Assembly: GCA_036435485.1 (NCBI GenBank)
Contig: CM071596.1
Coordinates: 142,613,501 to 142,677,500 of the forward strand
Direction: 5' to 3'
From: Saposhnikovia divaricata
Taxonomy: Eukaryota > Streptophyta > Magnoliopsida > Apiales > Apiaceae
DNA length: 64,000 nucleotides
Part shown: positions 34,995-47,648 of the stretch, piece by piece
Layout of the letters: each line of letters begins with the position of its first letter
Position numbering within the stretch: the first letter of the stretch is position 1
The notes under the pieces: model-generated
Databases searched by the model: none
Told to the model about the DNA's origin: nothing
The model's input: the letters and a program-made list of their open reading frames with translations, nothing else
Position numbers and translations under genes: made by a program

Positions 34995-35462
34995 TGTATA
35001 TATGTATATATACGTATTTACGGGGGATATATCATGAGAATAAATGGATAAATCATGAGGTAACGGCTGGATAATTATGGAAGGTTGGATAAACGATCGA
35101 GGGAGGTCTGTTATAGAGGATCGGGCTTATCAAATCATGGGAATTATCGAGAACTACATGGGACTTGATCTCTTATATATATAAGGGTATGTAGGCAATT
35201 TGCAAGGTTAGACACACATTTGACACCTCTAACTCTTGCTCCTAGCTGCTGGTTATTGATGGAATAGGTCATATTCGATCAGGATAGCTGGGAGTACTTG
35301 CAAACTCAGTCCCGATACCCATCATTCATCCTCTCGAATTAGGGTTTATGAAACTAGGGTTTTGGCTTGTAATTCGGTTTGTTTAATCATTATTATTGGA
35401 TTATCTTGGTTTGTTCTTGTAATTTTCTTATCGAAGTGTTGTACCAATTTTCCCTCACAACA
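34514..35462 (+). repeat. 5' LTR of D (949 bp)
   Basis: TGTTGTGCC to CTCACAACA, with a (TA)n run at 34938-34991. It is unusual in having GTCTC immediately on both sides (34509-34513 and 35463-35467), and the bases just downstream, GTCTCAAACAAGTG (35463-35476), are the same as those after the 3' LTR (47644-47657). Confidence 0.9.
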
Positions 35463-35503
35463 GTCTCAAACAAGTGGAGAAGCAGACTAGGAGAACTCAG
35501 GAT

Positions 35504-38167
35504 ATGAGGTCTCAATCGAGAGGATCGCAAAGTCACAGGAAGGACAAATCTATTTCTCGGTCCGGAAGGCTCTCTAAGGGGGGTGATGATGAGCGAAGCT
35601 ATAGCTCTCGGCATAACCCTGAGCACTGTGATGATGGTCAGGATTCAACTGGGGATTCCAGTGACGATGGAAGTCAGTTCACAGATGGTGAGATTGAACG
35701 TTACAAGGTGAAGGACTTGCGTGAAGCACTAAAAAAGTTAAAGTTGGAGAAACAGTCGTTGGAGGGTTTAACAGTAGCTTCACCCTTCACCAAAAAAGTG
35801 AGGGATTTGCCACTCCCGCCAAAATATCGGGGGGTAGGAGACCTGAAGTTCAGTGGAACCACCGATCCGGTGGAGTATCTTAGTCGGTTTGACACGGAAA
35901 TGGAGGTGTACCAGGTGAAAGATTTGACGAAATGTCGTTTGTTGGCGGCCACGTTAAGGGAAAGTGCTCACCAATGGTTTAAGAGGCTACGCCCAAATTC
36001 CATTCGATCCCGGAGGCAAATGAGTGAACTATTTGTTACACAGTTTCGGGCTTCAGTTACATTCGCACCCCCAGCCAACACTCTGGCGAACATCAAACAA
36101 GACAAGAATGAAACTCTTACTGAGTATTTCAAACGATTCAATGCGGAGGTCCCTAAGGTGAGGAAGACCACTGATGAAACCTACAAGAATTTTTTGATTG
36201 CGGGCGTACGCCCAGGTACTGATTTCTGGAAGGAGCTACAAGGGGCGGAACCTAAGACTTTGGCAGATTTTTATGCAAAGGCTGAAACTCACAAGATAAT
36301 TGAGGAGTCGATGGCTAAACTTGAAAAAAGTCGAAGCTCAAGGGAGTGGAGCAGGAGCAAGAGGCGTAGGTCATACAACCCAAAGGACAGGGGGTACCAC
36401 AAACGAACCTCCTGTGGTGGAAGATCTTCTAGCAGGTCCACCCACCGTGATGAAAAGACGACACCAATCACTGTGAACACAAATAATACAGGGAGGACAG
36501 TAAGCTATAAATATCCTTCGAGGAAAGATTTTCAGGGTTCAGGCAAGTATACTGAGTACACCCCGCTCACCGCTTCTGTTGAGCAGGTGTACGACGTAGA
36601 GAACAAGGCGGGAATGTTCAGAAAGCCAACAAGAAATGGACCTCCGGGAAACAAAAATGAAGGGCGATACTATGCCATCCATGATGTTAATGGGCATGAA
36701 ACGGCGGATTGCCGTCATTTGAAGGATCATATCGAAGATCTGATCAGGAGGGGTTACCTCACTGAATTCGTGGCCCAGGAAGCTAAAGGGTACAAGAATG
36801 ACAGGACCGGTAAGGAAACCAAGAAGGAGAACCCCGAACGTCGTACAAGGGCCAACAGTATACATATTATCATTGGTGGACCCTACATTGGGGGTGCAAG
36901 CAGGAATGCCCACAAAAATTACACCCGGGAGGGGAGGGGTGCACCCCTCACAAATGTGTACAACTTGTCTGAAAGGCCACCGAAACTTTTCAAAGGTGAA
37001 GCGGCTGATATAACATTCACAGAGGAGGATGCCAGACATGTACACCATCCGCATAATGATGCTCTAGTAATTAAGGTTACGATTGGGGGTATGAATGTAC
37101 ACCGAGTATTGGTGGATAACGGAAGCTCGGTTAACATTCTAGCCTACAGCACCTACCAGAAGATAGGGTTACTAGATAAAGAGATGGCTCCCTCTTATAA
37201 CGAGTTATATGGCTTTACGGGAAACCCCGTACAAATTGTGGGGCGAGTAAAGCTCCCTGTTACTTTGGGAGATGAACCCCGGACTGCAACGCAAGTAGTA
37301 GAATTCATGGTAGTTAATGAAGACATCTCTTATAATGGGATACTTGGAAGGCCGTTACTCAAGGAGATGCGAGTGGTAACCTCTATCTACCACATGTCCA
37401 TGAAATTCCCAACCCCGGGAGGAATTGGATGCGTTCAAGGATGTCAATCTGATTCAAGGGAATGTTATAGTAAAGCCTTGCATACTGCTGAGCAGGCTTG
37501 CAAACATCTTTTGCTGGTGGATGGGGGTTCATCTGAGAAATGTTATCGCTACTTGGAACCCGGTGTAGGGCAGGAGGAGGAACCCCTACGTCGGAAGGAA
37601 GCAAAGCCATCAAGAGACATGTGCAATGTTATCATGATTGTGCAACATCCAGGCGAGGAGCCTTACACAGATGTTACAAGTTTTCGGGGGGTGGATACCC
37701 CCAATAGGGTGCTAATGTTGGAAGCCCCGAAAATTCAAAATTCAGAGGTAAAAGATACACTGATCGAAGGGATAGTTGAAGAAGTAATGGACAGTGATTT
37801 TGAGAGTTTGAAGGATGAAAATGAGCGGCAAGGTGCAAAGGGATCCAACGGTCAGTTGGTGAAACCTCATCAGGGGGTGAACAAGGCGAACCCAATGGAA
37901 ATTGATCTTGACCCGCGTATGCCGGAAGCAAAGGAAAAGGCTGGCGCGGCTGAAGACACTGTGTCTATCCTGGTAGATGCAGCTGATCCTACTAAGGAGT
38001 TGAAGGTTGGCAAACAGCTAAACCCTGTAATCAGGGAAACATTAGTCTCATTCTTGAAAAACAACCTGGATATATTTGCATGGAGCCATGAGGATATGGT
38101 GGGGATAGATCCAAAAGTGATGTGCCATCGCCTAAACATTGATCCAGAGAAAAAGACCGTAAGGTAG
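35504..38167 (+). pseudogene. gag and protease of D
   Basis: First ATG at 35504, 41 bases after the LTR. Basic, serine- and arginine-rich N-terminus, then a gag core (PPKYRGVGDLKFSGTTDPVE, HQWFKRLRPNSI, LTEYFKRFNAEV). A degenerate zinc-knuckle remnant (YYAIHDVNGHETADC) has lost its first two cysteines. The usual Tat motif LKDHIEDLIRRGYLTEFV follows. The aspartic protease is VLVDNGSSVNIL with Asn after the catalytic Asp, and YNGILGRPLL at its end. The frame runs into the start of reverse transcriptase and stops at TAG 38165-38167, where an uninterrupted frame would be expected. Confidence 0.85.
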
Positions 38168-41100
38168 AAAAGAAGAGCTATAAGTGGAGAAAGAGCTATT
38201 TCTCTAGAAGAGGAGGTAGATAGGTTGTTGAAGGCTAAACTGGTAAGGGAGTCATTCTACCCCATGTGGTTGGCAAATCCAGTTCTGGTAAAGAAACCCA
38301 ATGGAAAGTGGCGTACGTGTGTGGATTTTACTGATTTGAACAAGGCATGCCCCAAGGACAGCTTTCCGCTCCCGCGCATTGACCAACTAGTTGATGCTAC
38401 GGCCAGCCATGCCTTGCTGAGCTTCATGGATGCATACTCGGGTTACAACCAAATCCCGATGTATGAACCCGATCAGGATCACACTTCCTTCATAACGGAC
38501 AAAGATTGGGATGCCATTTGGATTGTTGAATGCTGGGGCAACTTACCAAAGATTGGTGAACAAGATGTTCAAGGAGCAGATCGGAAGGACTATGGAAGTG
38601 TATGTGGACGACATGCTGGTCAAATCCAAGGAAGCAAACGACCACGTCGCCCACCTCAAAGAAATGTTTGACATCCTAAGGAGGTACAGAATGAAGCTTA
38701 ACCCCCAAAAATGTGTATTCGGGGTTGAATCTGGAAAGTTCTTGGGCTTCATTGTGAATCACCGAGGAATCGAAGCCAATCCTGCCAAAATCAAGGCACT
38801 GGTTGAAATGAGGTCCCCTCGGAGTGTAAAGGAAGTTCAAAGCCTTACGGGACGAGTGGCAGCCTTGAACAGGTTCATCTCCAGATCCTCTGATAGATGT
38901 CGAGAATTCTTCGCAGCCACCAAGAGAAGGAAAGGCTTCGAGTGGACACCCGAATGTGAGGCTGCCTTCACTAAATTAAAGGAGCAACTTGGAAGCCCCC
39001 CATTGTTAGCAAAGCAAGTGGAAGGTGAAACCTTGATTTTATACTTGGCAGTTTCTGAATATTCAATTAGTTCAGTTCTGGTTCGTGAAGAGAATCAAAC
39101 CCAGTATCCTGTATATTACGTGAGCAAGAGGCTTCTCGATGCTGAAGCTCGATACACCAATATGGAGAAATTGGCCTACGCCCTGATTCTGGCATCAAGA
39201 AAGTTGAGGCCATATTTCCAGGTGCACACCATAGAGGTGCGAACCTCATTCCCACTAAGGCAAGTCCTGCACAAACCTGAAGCCTCGAGAAGGTTAATGA
39301 AATGGGTTGTGGAATTGGGCCAATTTGATGTTGAATACAAGCCAAGGACGGCTATCAAAGGTCAAACACTTGCTGATTTATTACTAGAGTTCCCACCATC
39401 CGCAGAGGTTGAAGTCAAGGAGAAGGTGATGGAACCCCAAGAAAAGGAGGCTGCAACGGAAAATTGTGCACCTTGGTGGACCCTTTATGTAGATGGAGCT
39501 GTGAATGGAAACGGTGCAGGTGCTGGCATAGTCCTGATAAGCCCCGAAGGTCACAAGTTACAAAGTTCGATTCATTTTACATTCAAGGCTACAAACAATG
39601 ATGCTGAATATGAAGCCTTGATTGCGGGTTTGAAGCTAGCTCTTGAGATGAAGGTGGTAAACATGACGGTCTATAGTTATTCCATGCTGGTAGTGGGACA
39701 TATCAAAAGCAACTTTCAAGCTAGGGGTCCACGTACAGACCTATACATGAGATACGCTCAGGAACTGATGAGAAAGTTTGGGGAGATAAACCTTGTACAG
39801 ATTCCAAGGGCAGAAAACTCAAGTGCAGACGCCCTAGCTAAAATGGGGTTAACTAGGGAAGCAACCATGCTAGGGGTGATACCCTTGGAAATACAGCAAC
39901 AACCTAGCATCCCAAGGTTTGACTGTATGGATGTTGAGGTTCAGATGAATGATACATGGATTACTCCCATCCTGGAGTACATAACAAAGGGGGTTCTACC
40001 AGCTAACAAGGATGAGGCCCGAAGGATGAAGTATAAGGCTGCGCGTTATGTTTTGTATGATAGAAAGCTATACAAGAGGGATTTCAACAAGCCGCTTCTG
40101 CGATGTATAGCAGGCAGTGAATGTGAGTATATAATGCGGGAGGTACACGAAGGCATATGTAGGAACCACTCTGGGGGAACCTCGTTGGCTCATAAAATAC
40201 TTCGACAGGGGTACTTCTGGCCAACGCTACAGCAGGATGCCCACAAATTCGCAAAGGTATGCGACCGGTGCCAAAGGTATGCTAACTCGAATAGGAACCC
40301 TGCTGTACCCTTAAAGCCACTCTCAAGTCCATGGCCTTTCGCAGTCTGGGGGATTGATTTAATCGGAGAACTCCCTAAGGGGAAAGGAGGAGTAAAGTAT
40401 GCGGTGGTGGCCGTGGATTATATCACCAAATGGGCAGAGGCTGAACCCCTGGCTACGATCACCGCAACCAAGTTAAAGGAGTTTGTATTCCGAGCAATTG
40501 TATGCCGGTACGGGGTTCCTTACAAGCTAATATCGGATAATGGCAAACAATTCGATAGTAAGGAAATGAGGGGTTTATGTGAAGACCTCGGGATTGTAAA
40601 GGGCTTCTCTGCAGTTTGCCATCCACAAAGCAACGGCCAAACGGAGGCCATCAACAAGATCATTAAGCATACTTTGAAGGCGAAGTTGGAAGATAAGAAG
40701 GGTTGTTGGCCGGAGGAGCTACCCATGGTGTTATGGTCCTACAATACAACACCCAGGACTACAACTGGTGAATCCCTATTTACTTTGGCGTACGGGTGCG
40801 AAGCAATGGTACCTGTGGAGATTGGTGCTGGTTCATTTAGGAGGGATAACTTCGATCCCATGGAAAATGAAGTTAATCATCGTTTGTACTTGGATTTGGT
40901 GGAAGAGGTTCGTGCAACCTCTCAACTGAAACTTGCAGCCTATCAACAAAGGACTCGCAAGTACTTTGATGGCAAAGTTCGGGCACGACCCTTGAAAGTT
41001 GGAGATCTGGTTTTAAGAAAGATGATGCCTAACATGAGGACCCCAGGATAGGGGGCCTTTGAGGCAAATTGGGAAGGCCCATACGTGATCAAATCGGTCC

Positions 41101-41192
41101 TATGGGAGGGAACTTATCATTTGGAGGACTTGGACGGGAAGATAATCCCGAGGGCGTGGAACGCCGAACATCTTAAGAAATATTACCAGTAG
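38168..41192 (+). pseudogene. pol of D: reverse transcriptase, two RNase H domains, integrase
   Basis: Same frame after the 38165 stop: WRTCVDFTDLNKACPKDSFP and AYSGYNQIPM of reverse transcriptase. Near 38502-38510 about six family residues before MPFGL are missing and the frame changes. Then come YVDDMLVKS, a first RNase H (ILYLAVSEYSISSVLVRE), a second archaeal-type RNase H (LYVDGAVNGNGAGAGIVL, NNDAEYEALIAGL) and integrase (CDRCQRYAN, GIDLIGELP, LISDNGKQFDS, PQSNGQTEAINK). In the second RNase H the codon at 39678 is TAT (YSYSMLVV), where the family has the catalytic Asp (SDSQ). A TAG at 41049 cuts the last 47 codons. The final stop is 41190-41192. Confidence 0.88.
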
Positions 41193-42826
41193 TTGAATCC
41201 AGGTAACATTTCTTGTAGACCTCTTTCAGGTGTAGGAAAATAAAAGTGGCTTACTAGTTGTAGCTACCTTAATGCTAGGATCAATCGGGTAAGAATTTCC
41301 CTCTTCTTGTTAATATAGTGCTCGGGGGGTTGTGAATGTATGCCTACCTGTTGAACACCAATTATGATTTGATTTAATGAAACTGGAATCAACTTGCTTT
41401 TCCTTTATCTTTGTTTTATGTATGAAAATGTATGGGTATATGTGGATGGATGGATGCTATGTGTAGCCTGTTTTATTTATGTTTGATAGAGGATACGACT
41501 GTTGAACCTAGTTCTTCATTATAAGTTTAATTATACTAAAGAACTTGGGGGGTAGTAGGTGTACACTAATTAATGGAAATATAACCTGGCTTAAAAAATG
41601 GGCAAATTGGAAAGCAAAATTTATGTAAGGAAAATGGGAACATATGGATTATATGTTTGAGGATGGAAAACATATGGAATATATGTTAATTAATTACACG
41701 GAACATATGGAATATATGTTAATTAATTACACGGATCATATGGAATATATGTTAATGGATTACACGGATCATATGGAATATATGTTAATGGATTACACGG
41801 TTCATATGGAATATATGTTAATGGATTACACGGGTTATATGGAATATGTATGGACTATACGGATACCTGGATGGAAACGTACGTGGATTACGTGTGCATG
41901 GGTTGTAATATGTATGGCTTATACATGAAAAAGGGTGGAACCCCAAGGCATGAAGGTTCTAGGGTAACTAGGATCACGAGGGTCTCTCATAGGGAGGTTC
42001 AACCGTTTGAACCCCTAATTTCCGTGTAATCATGGTGGTGGATAACCAACCCCGTTATGGGATTTATGTACAGCTGTGGAAGCTATGTACAATTTGAAGA
42101 ATGGCTTCACCACGACCCCAGGGAAACTGGATAAGTGAAGTTTAACTCTTGTAAATTAACATCATAAGGGAATCACAAGGAAAGGAAATTCAGGCACATC
42201 TAGGGGTACGACAAGTGGAACACCTGTCTCCCCAGGTAAAGGTCCCTATGGAATATAGGGATAAACTTCAAGGCAAGGATTTGGAATGGATATGGGTACA
42301 GGTGGAAAACCAGGAACCCTCCTAAGAATGAGGATGCACTTGGGTTCACTCCTGGTAACTCACTTGGCAATAATCCTTAAGGCAGGAAAGGCTTATGTCT
42401 AAGTCTATGGAATAACAACTGGGTGGCGTACGCCTACAGAAGGCATACGATTCTACACGTTGCCCAGGCTACGAAGGGTGTACCCCAAAGGCTAACCGGG
42501 GTTCATTCATCTAAACTAGGAACGTGGCATGGATTTTCTACGAGGAACATATCACGGATTCTCTATAAGGCATGACATAACAAGACATCCACAAGTATGT
42601 GCATGTGTGTGCGCACAAGGTGGGCATACAACAGATACATATAAAAGAAAAGAATGCAAGGTTCATAAACCATCTAATTAGAGTTCAAAAGAAACCAATT
42701 CAAAAGTTATGGGTACAACTTACGAGGCCTTCTGAGGAGCCCGCACCCTCAAAATAACGAGTTCACGGCGATCGACGCCGAAAGAGTTCTTTAAAAGTTC
42801 ACTTAAAAAGAGCGCATGATAAAGGA
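41193..42826 (+). other. Non-coding region of D between pol and the antisense gene
   Basis: No conserved domain on either strand apart from the 33-bp array (41671-41855). Tat-lineage elements usually have a long variable stretch here. Confidence 0.6.
41671..41855. repeat. 33-bp tandem repeat array in D
   Basis: About 5.5 copies of a 33-bp unit beginning CATATGGAATATATGTTAAT and ending ACACGGATC. The length is a multiple of three, so the array stays open on the plus strand (41644-41928, repeated HMEYMLMDYTD). The ATATG/CATAT symmetry makes each unit partly palindromic. Coding use is unlikely, because no such protein is known and the array lies outside pol. Confidence 0.85.
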
Positions 42827-45221
42827 TTACTGGCTTGGTTTAGTTAGAGAGGCAGAAGGAGTCACGTTGACTGGGGAAGTCTGTGCAGTTTCGAGTTCAG
42901 ACGGGATGACTTTCACCTGAGCTTCCACTGTCGAACCCCCATCTTTTGCTTCAGTTGTCTGGATCTCTGTGACCTCCATCACGTCCTGTGCCGCAACATC
43001 TACAGGCACCTCATCATCCTGGGGCTGGGGAGTTTCAGTCATGACAACTTCTGGAACTTCGGAGGCTTTCTCTGCTTTAATCAGTTCGATGGCGTCCACA
43101 GCATCTTGACCTAAGAGGTTCCAATCCAAGTTCGGGAAAACCTCATACGTGGAAGTCATGTAGTCTCTAATCCCAGCTTTATAGCCATTGTCGAATTCCT
43201 TGTTCTCCTGCTGAGCTATGATGACTTTGTACTTGGCGATTGCACCCTGAAGTGTTCTCACTTTGAGCTCAAGTTTCTCCTTCTCTTTCTTATTGGCTTT
43301 GGCAGCATCCTCTCTCTCCTTATCCATTTTAAGGATGATAGCATCCATGGTATCCTTCTCCTTCAGCAGCTTGTCTCTCTCCTGGATCAGCGTACCCTCA
43401 CTCTCATAAAGCTTCTTGTTGGAAGCCAACAGCTTCTTCCTATCATTCTGGGAGGTCTTCAACTCCAAACGTACCATGTCAAGCTCTTCAACAGCCTTGG
43501 AAGCCTCAAGAATCTGGTTGTTATATTTCAGGGATAGGAAGAGGCTCTCGGCATTCACCAAGGATACCCTGTTTGTGGCTTCCTCGAAACTTAGGTTGTC
43601 CCACTCTGAAATAGACCGTGCATGGATTGAATCTTTGATTGCATCAACAAAAGCAGTGAGGGGAGCTGGAGAGATGGTGCCAGAGGGACTTAGTTCGACC
43701 TCATGCTTGGAACGTTTGCCTCCCCGAGAGACAGACGCCCCGGACACTTCAGGAGTATGTTGTGTAGGCCTCTTCCTCGAGGAAACATTCTTTTCTGTGG
43801 AAGCTGGGTTGATTTTTGAAGAGGGGACAGGGGTTCGCTCGACAGGAGATGGGGGTACAGGCGATCTGGAAACATTCTTGTGTGCTGAACGCTTGGTGAT
43901 GAAGGAAGGCACTGAGAAAGACATATCTGCATTATCACATGAATCATTAGCCAAGTCATAACAACAATAAAGATATTCTTCGGTAAAATATCAAGTAAAT
44001 CGCATGAATAAAAAATGTGTGTGTGAAGTATAAATCACTAAGGGAAAAGCAAATAAAGGGGGAGGGGTACGCCTACAAGCAAGGATGTAAGCATGAACCT
44101 ATCTCTTTGGAGGGTACGTCGACAGGATTCTCCTCAACAGGGGTACTGGCGTCCCCTGGAGGCTTGGAGCTGAGCTTTTTGCTAAAACCTAAGCGAAGTA
44201 ATTTTCTCTTGGTAAGCAGGCTAGCACCATCTCCTAGCCCTGCACTCATCCTTAAAGCTTTACGAGCCCTTTTTAGCTCGTCTCCTTCTAGTATGGTTTG
44301 AGCAGGCATGTCTGGATAGGGGTTAAACTCTTTTCTGTATTCTGGGCAGTCGTAGCAGTATAAGAACTGCTTATGCCATCCCGACATTCCCTTTTTATTT
44401 CCTTTTATACATTTCCCCTGATGGACGTTCCAGGTGGTAAGATAAAAGAAACCAGTAGTCTTCCCAGTCTCTTTGAGTTGGTAGAAGAAACCCAACTCAC
44501 GAGCAGTCAGTTTGATTTGGAACATGGAATCATATAAAATATACATACAGAGGGTCATGCGATAAGAATTTGGGGTCAATTGTAGTGGGGCAAGTTGGTA
44601 GGTGTTAAGAATATCCACAATGAAGGGATGAAGCGGTAATGATAATCCCAGTCTAAAGAACTGAGCAGAGAAGACAGCACAGGGGATCACTTGATCTGGT
44701 TCGAAGTTGGAAAAGTCATGGCATCTTTAATCTGGTTGGGGTACGACCAGAGTACACCCCGGGTTGCAAACTCCTAGTAGATTTTCTAGCTTTTGGGCAG
44801 TCATTGAGGTAAAGGTGTCGACACATGAAAGTTGATAGACAGGGGCAGTGGGGGTTTTAGCAGGAATAGCCTCATCCTGGTTTTCATTAGCCTCAGGCTG
44901 GTCATTGAAGGGTTCAACTGTTGGGGATAAGTTCTCCAATGAGTCGATTTCTTCCTCAGATCCAAGAGAATCAGAACTAACAGTGGCAGGTACGATAGAA
45001 GAAAGATCAAGGGAGTAGGATCTGAGTGAAATTTGGGCAGCAGTGGGATCAAGGACTTTGACCTTGGAACGGGTGTGACCACTCACAGTGGAGGTCGTGA
45101 GCGGAAGTGTGGACAAGAGTTTTGGAGATGTGAAGGAGTCAGTTCCAGATAAGGATGGTAATTGAGAGGCCATCATGGTAGGCATATTTTGGGACTCAAC
45201 AGACGTAGCCTGGCTCGACAT
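42827..45221 (-). pseudogene. Antisense gene of D: Transposase_28-like protein in two exons
   Basis: Minus strand, exon 1 45221-44099 and exon 2 43926-42827, about 740 codons. Between them is a 172-bp intron with GT (44098-44097) and AG (43928-43927); both flanking frames fit when it is removed. Exon 1 has a Ser/Thr-rich start, then FSAQFFRLGLSLPLHPFIVD and LAPLQLTPNSYRM, the signature of the plant domain called putative gypsy-type transposon (Transposase_28). Exon 2 has a basic, proline-rich linker (residues KRPTQHTP, GGKRSKHE), a long coiled coil (about 43500-43190) and an acidic tail. One in-frame TAA (44727-44729) interrupts exon 1. Antisense frames of this kind are known from Tat elements; their role is unknown. 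Confidence 0.75.
43927..44098 (-). other. Intron of the antisense gene
   Basis: Donor ATAG/GTTCATGC and acceptor AATGCAG/ATATG on the minus strand. Splicing changes the reading frame exactly as needed (a codon GAT is formed from G and AT across the junction). Without splicing exon 1 would end 24 bases later at a stop. Confidence 0.65.
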
Positions 45222-46672
45222 CTGCAGCAGGAAAAGCAGAAGTGAGCCTTAAATCCATAAAAAAGGAGTTCTCAAGACAAAGGAGCATGGGGGTGTCATC
45301 AATCATAGGGGTTCAAGTGTGAGAATCCCAAATTTAAGAAGGTTTATTATTTGTTCCTGGCATTTCACCAAAAAGGGGGAAAGGTTGATGGTGTCATAAT
45401 CCATTGTGGTGGGAACCCATGGGTCGCTAGGAGGTAGAGGGGAAAAGGTGAGTGGGGCATTACCTCAAACAGAGTCTATGGAGACCATACTTATTTTTGT
45501 GAGGGTTGCAAATGAAGAACCCCTATGGCAAAAGGTTTATGGTCGATTCTAATGGGTCCGGGGTAAAGGCCTAAATTGGGAAGAATGCATGCAGGGGTCA
45601 ATTAACAGTAAGTGCAAAGAAGTCACAAGAACATTAATTAAAGGCAAATCACGAAGGATGCATAAAAGGAAGGATTAAATCAGCATGCAAACGGAAGGTA
45701 CATATATATATTTGTGCAAGAATATGAACGGACAAAGGTTAGAAAATATTATGCAAGCTAGGGAGAACTATTCGATTTAACATGCAACTGCAAGTAGTGG
45801 TAGCGATCATCTAAATGATGCCATATAAAGGGAGTCAAATGCAAGGGGGGCATAAACATGAAGTACAGATACGGATTTGTGCGCATTGGTATACTTATGA
45901 ACGGAAAAGCATGTGAAAATATGGAGATTAGTACGGGAAGAGAAGAAAGAAGTACCTTTGAATTGAAGACGATGACTGGAGGACAGGAGCTTTCGCCGGA
46001 AGTAAGTCCAGGAAGACGGATCGCTTGGAATGGGGGAGGAGAGGTTTGATATCAGTCTTTTGAGAAGAAAGTTAAAAGGGGGGAAGCGTGTGAGAATGTA
46101 GATATATAGGCGCCTGGGGATATGGACGGACAGGCCACGTGTATTCATCTGAGCCGGCCTGTATATAAAAAAAAAAGAAAAAAAAAGGAGATAATCATTA
46201 AGAGTCTTTTTTCTTCTTTCTTGGAAAAACACAGGAGAATGAATGTGGACAGGTGGGAGGCTTAATACATGGGGTTTCCTAGGGACGTGGAGTAGTTACA
46301 TGAAAATCAAATTTTAAAATAATGGAATTTTACTAGGACATTAGGTGTTGGAGGAGTTTATCGTTTATAAAAAATAATAAATTCATTTATTTGAAATTAA
46401 TTTCTGACTTCTAGGAGGGTGGATGTCTATACGGAAATAAACGGTAGGAGGGATTCAATGGTTGCAACCCCAATGTAAAAGCGTGTGGATCCCAGAGTGT
46501 AGGTTTAGGGGTAGGATGGTTAACACAAGAGTTTCATGGACGAATCCCTTGTTTCCTACAACGGGTACGCTCACGTAGGCTTAGGGGTTCGCATGGGATG
46601 AAAGTGTGATTGGGGTACGAATAGTATTAGGTCCCTTTTGCATTTATAAGCTACAAGGGACCGGGGGGTAGT
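45222..46672 (+). other. 3' non-coding part of D with polypurine tract
   Basis: Presumably holds the promoter of the antisense gene (reading leftward) and the 3' untranslated region of D. The polypurine tract is AAGGGACCGGGGGG (46656-46669), three bases before the 3' LTR. Open frames such as 45807-46232 have no recognisable motif. Confidence 0.6.
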
Positions 46673-47106
46673 TGTTGTGCCTAAAATCCGCCCTGGGCTT
46701 AATTAGAGGCCCATTGAGGTTATGGACTCGGGTTACCTGAATATGATTGGACAGACCAGGCTTAGAGTGAACGCAACAAGCTGACATGCATCAAAGATGG
46801 GTTGGAGGATGAGACTCTGGCATTTAGTGTGGGGTGTGTACATACTATGGTGTGAATGCACGAACCCTAGATAAAGGAAAGGTTACGAGAAGGCTTAACA
46901 GGGGGTTCAGTTAGGCAGTAAGCCATTTGGCAGGGGGGTACGTACATGAACCCCGAAGGTTTCCAGAAAATACATCAGCAGTCTCGGAACTCCTTGAATC
47001 GCGGGGGATCAGATAGGGAACGTTGTAACGGACTTCAGGATATCTCCTAAACAATGGGAACGGCTTATCAGTAGTGATTATCATGGATTAACATCATGTA
47101 TATATG

Positions 47107-47173
<67 letters not shown>

Positions 47174-47643
47174 TGTATATATGTATATATACGTATTTAC
47201 GGGGGATATATCATGAGAATAAATGGATAAATCATGAGGTAACGGCTGGATAATTATGGAAGGTTGGATAAACGATCGAGGGAGGTCTGTTATAGAGGAT
47301 CGGGCTTATCAAATCATGGGAATTATCGAGAACTACATGGGACTTGATCTCTTATATATATATAAGGGTATGTAGGCAATTTGCAAGGTTAGACACACAT
47401 TTGACACCTCTAACTCTTGCTCCTAGCTGCTGGTTATTGATGGAATAGGTCATATTCGATCAGGATAGCTGGGAGTACTTGCAAACTCAGTCCCGATACC
47501 CATTATTCATCCTCTCGAATTAGGGTTTATGAAACTAGGGTTTTGGCTTGTAATTCGGTTTGTTTAATCATTATTATTGGATTATCTTGGTTTGTTCTTG
47601 TAATTTTCTTATCGAAGTGTTGTACCAATTTTTCCTCACAACA
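46673..47643 (+). repeat. 3' LTR of D (971 bp)
   Basis: Matches 34514-35462 except for about eleven substitutions, a longer TA run (47107-47170) and an inserted ATGCACG-like segment near 46856. Followed by GTCTC (47644-47648). Confidence 0.9.
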
Positions 47644-47648
47644 GTCTC

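Larger units (their letters stand above)
34514..47643 (+). mobile_element. Element D: Tat-lineage Ty3/gypsy retrotransposon with antisense gene
   Basis: 5' LTR 34514-35462, gag-pol 35504-41192, tandem array 41671-41855, antisense gene 42827-45221, polypurine tract, 3' LTR 46673-47643. LTR ends are perfect 7-bp inverted repeats (TGTTGTG and CACAACA). Target duplication GTCTC at 34509-34513 and 47644-47648. Two successive RNase H domains, tandem repeats after pol, and an antisense frame before the 3' LTR are features of the plant Tat lineage (Grande and relatives). The LTRs differ by roughly eleven substitutions plus small indels. The polyprotein has two stops and an internal deletion, and the usual primer-binding site is absent. 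Confidence 0.85.

Noticed and set aside
43416..43961. 181-codon plus-strand frame opposite the antisense gene of D
   Set aside because: Shadow of the coding strand on the minus side, without domain or start context.
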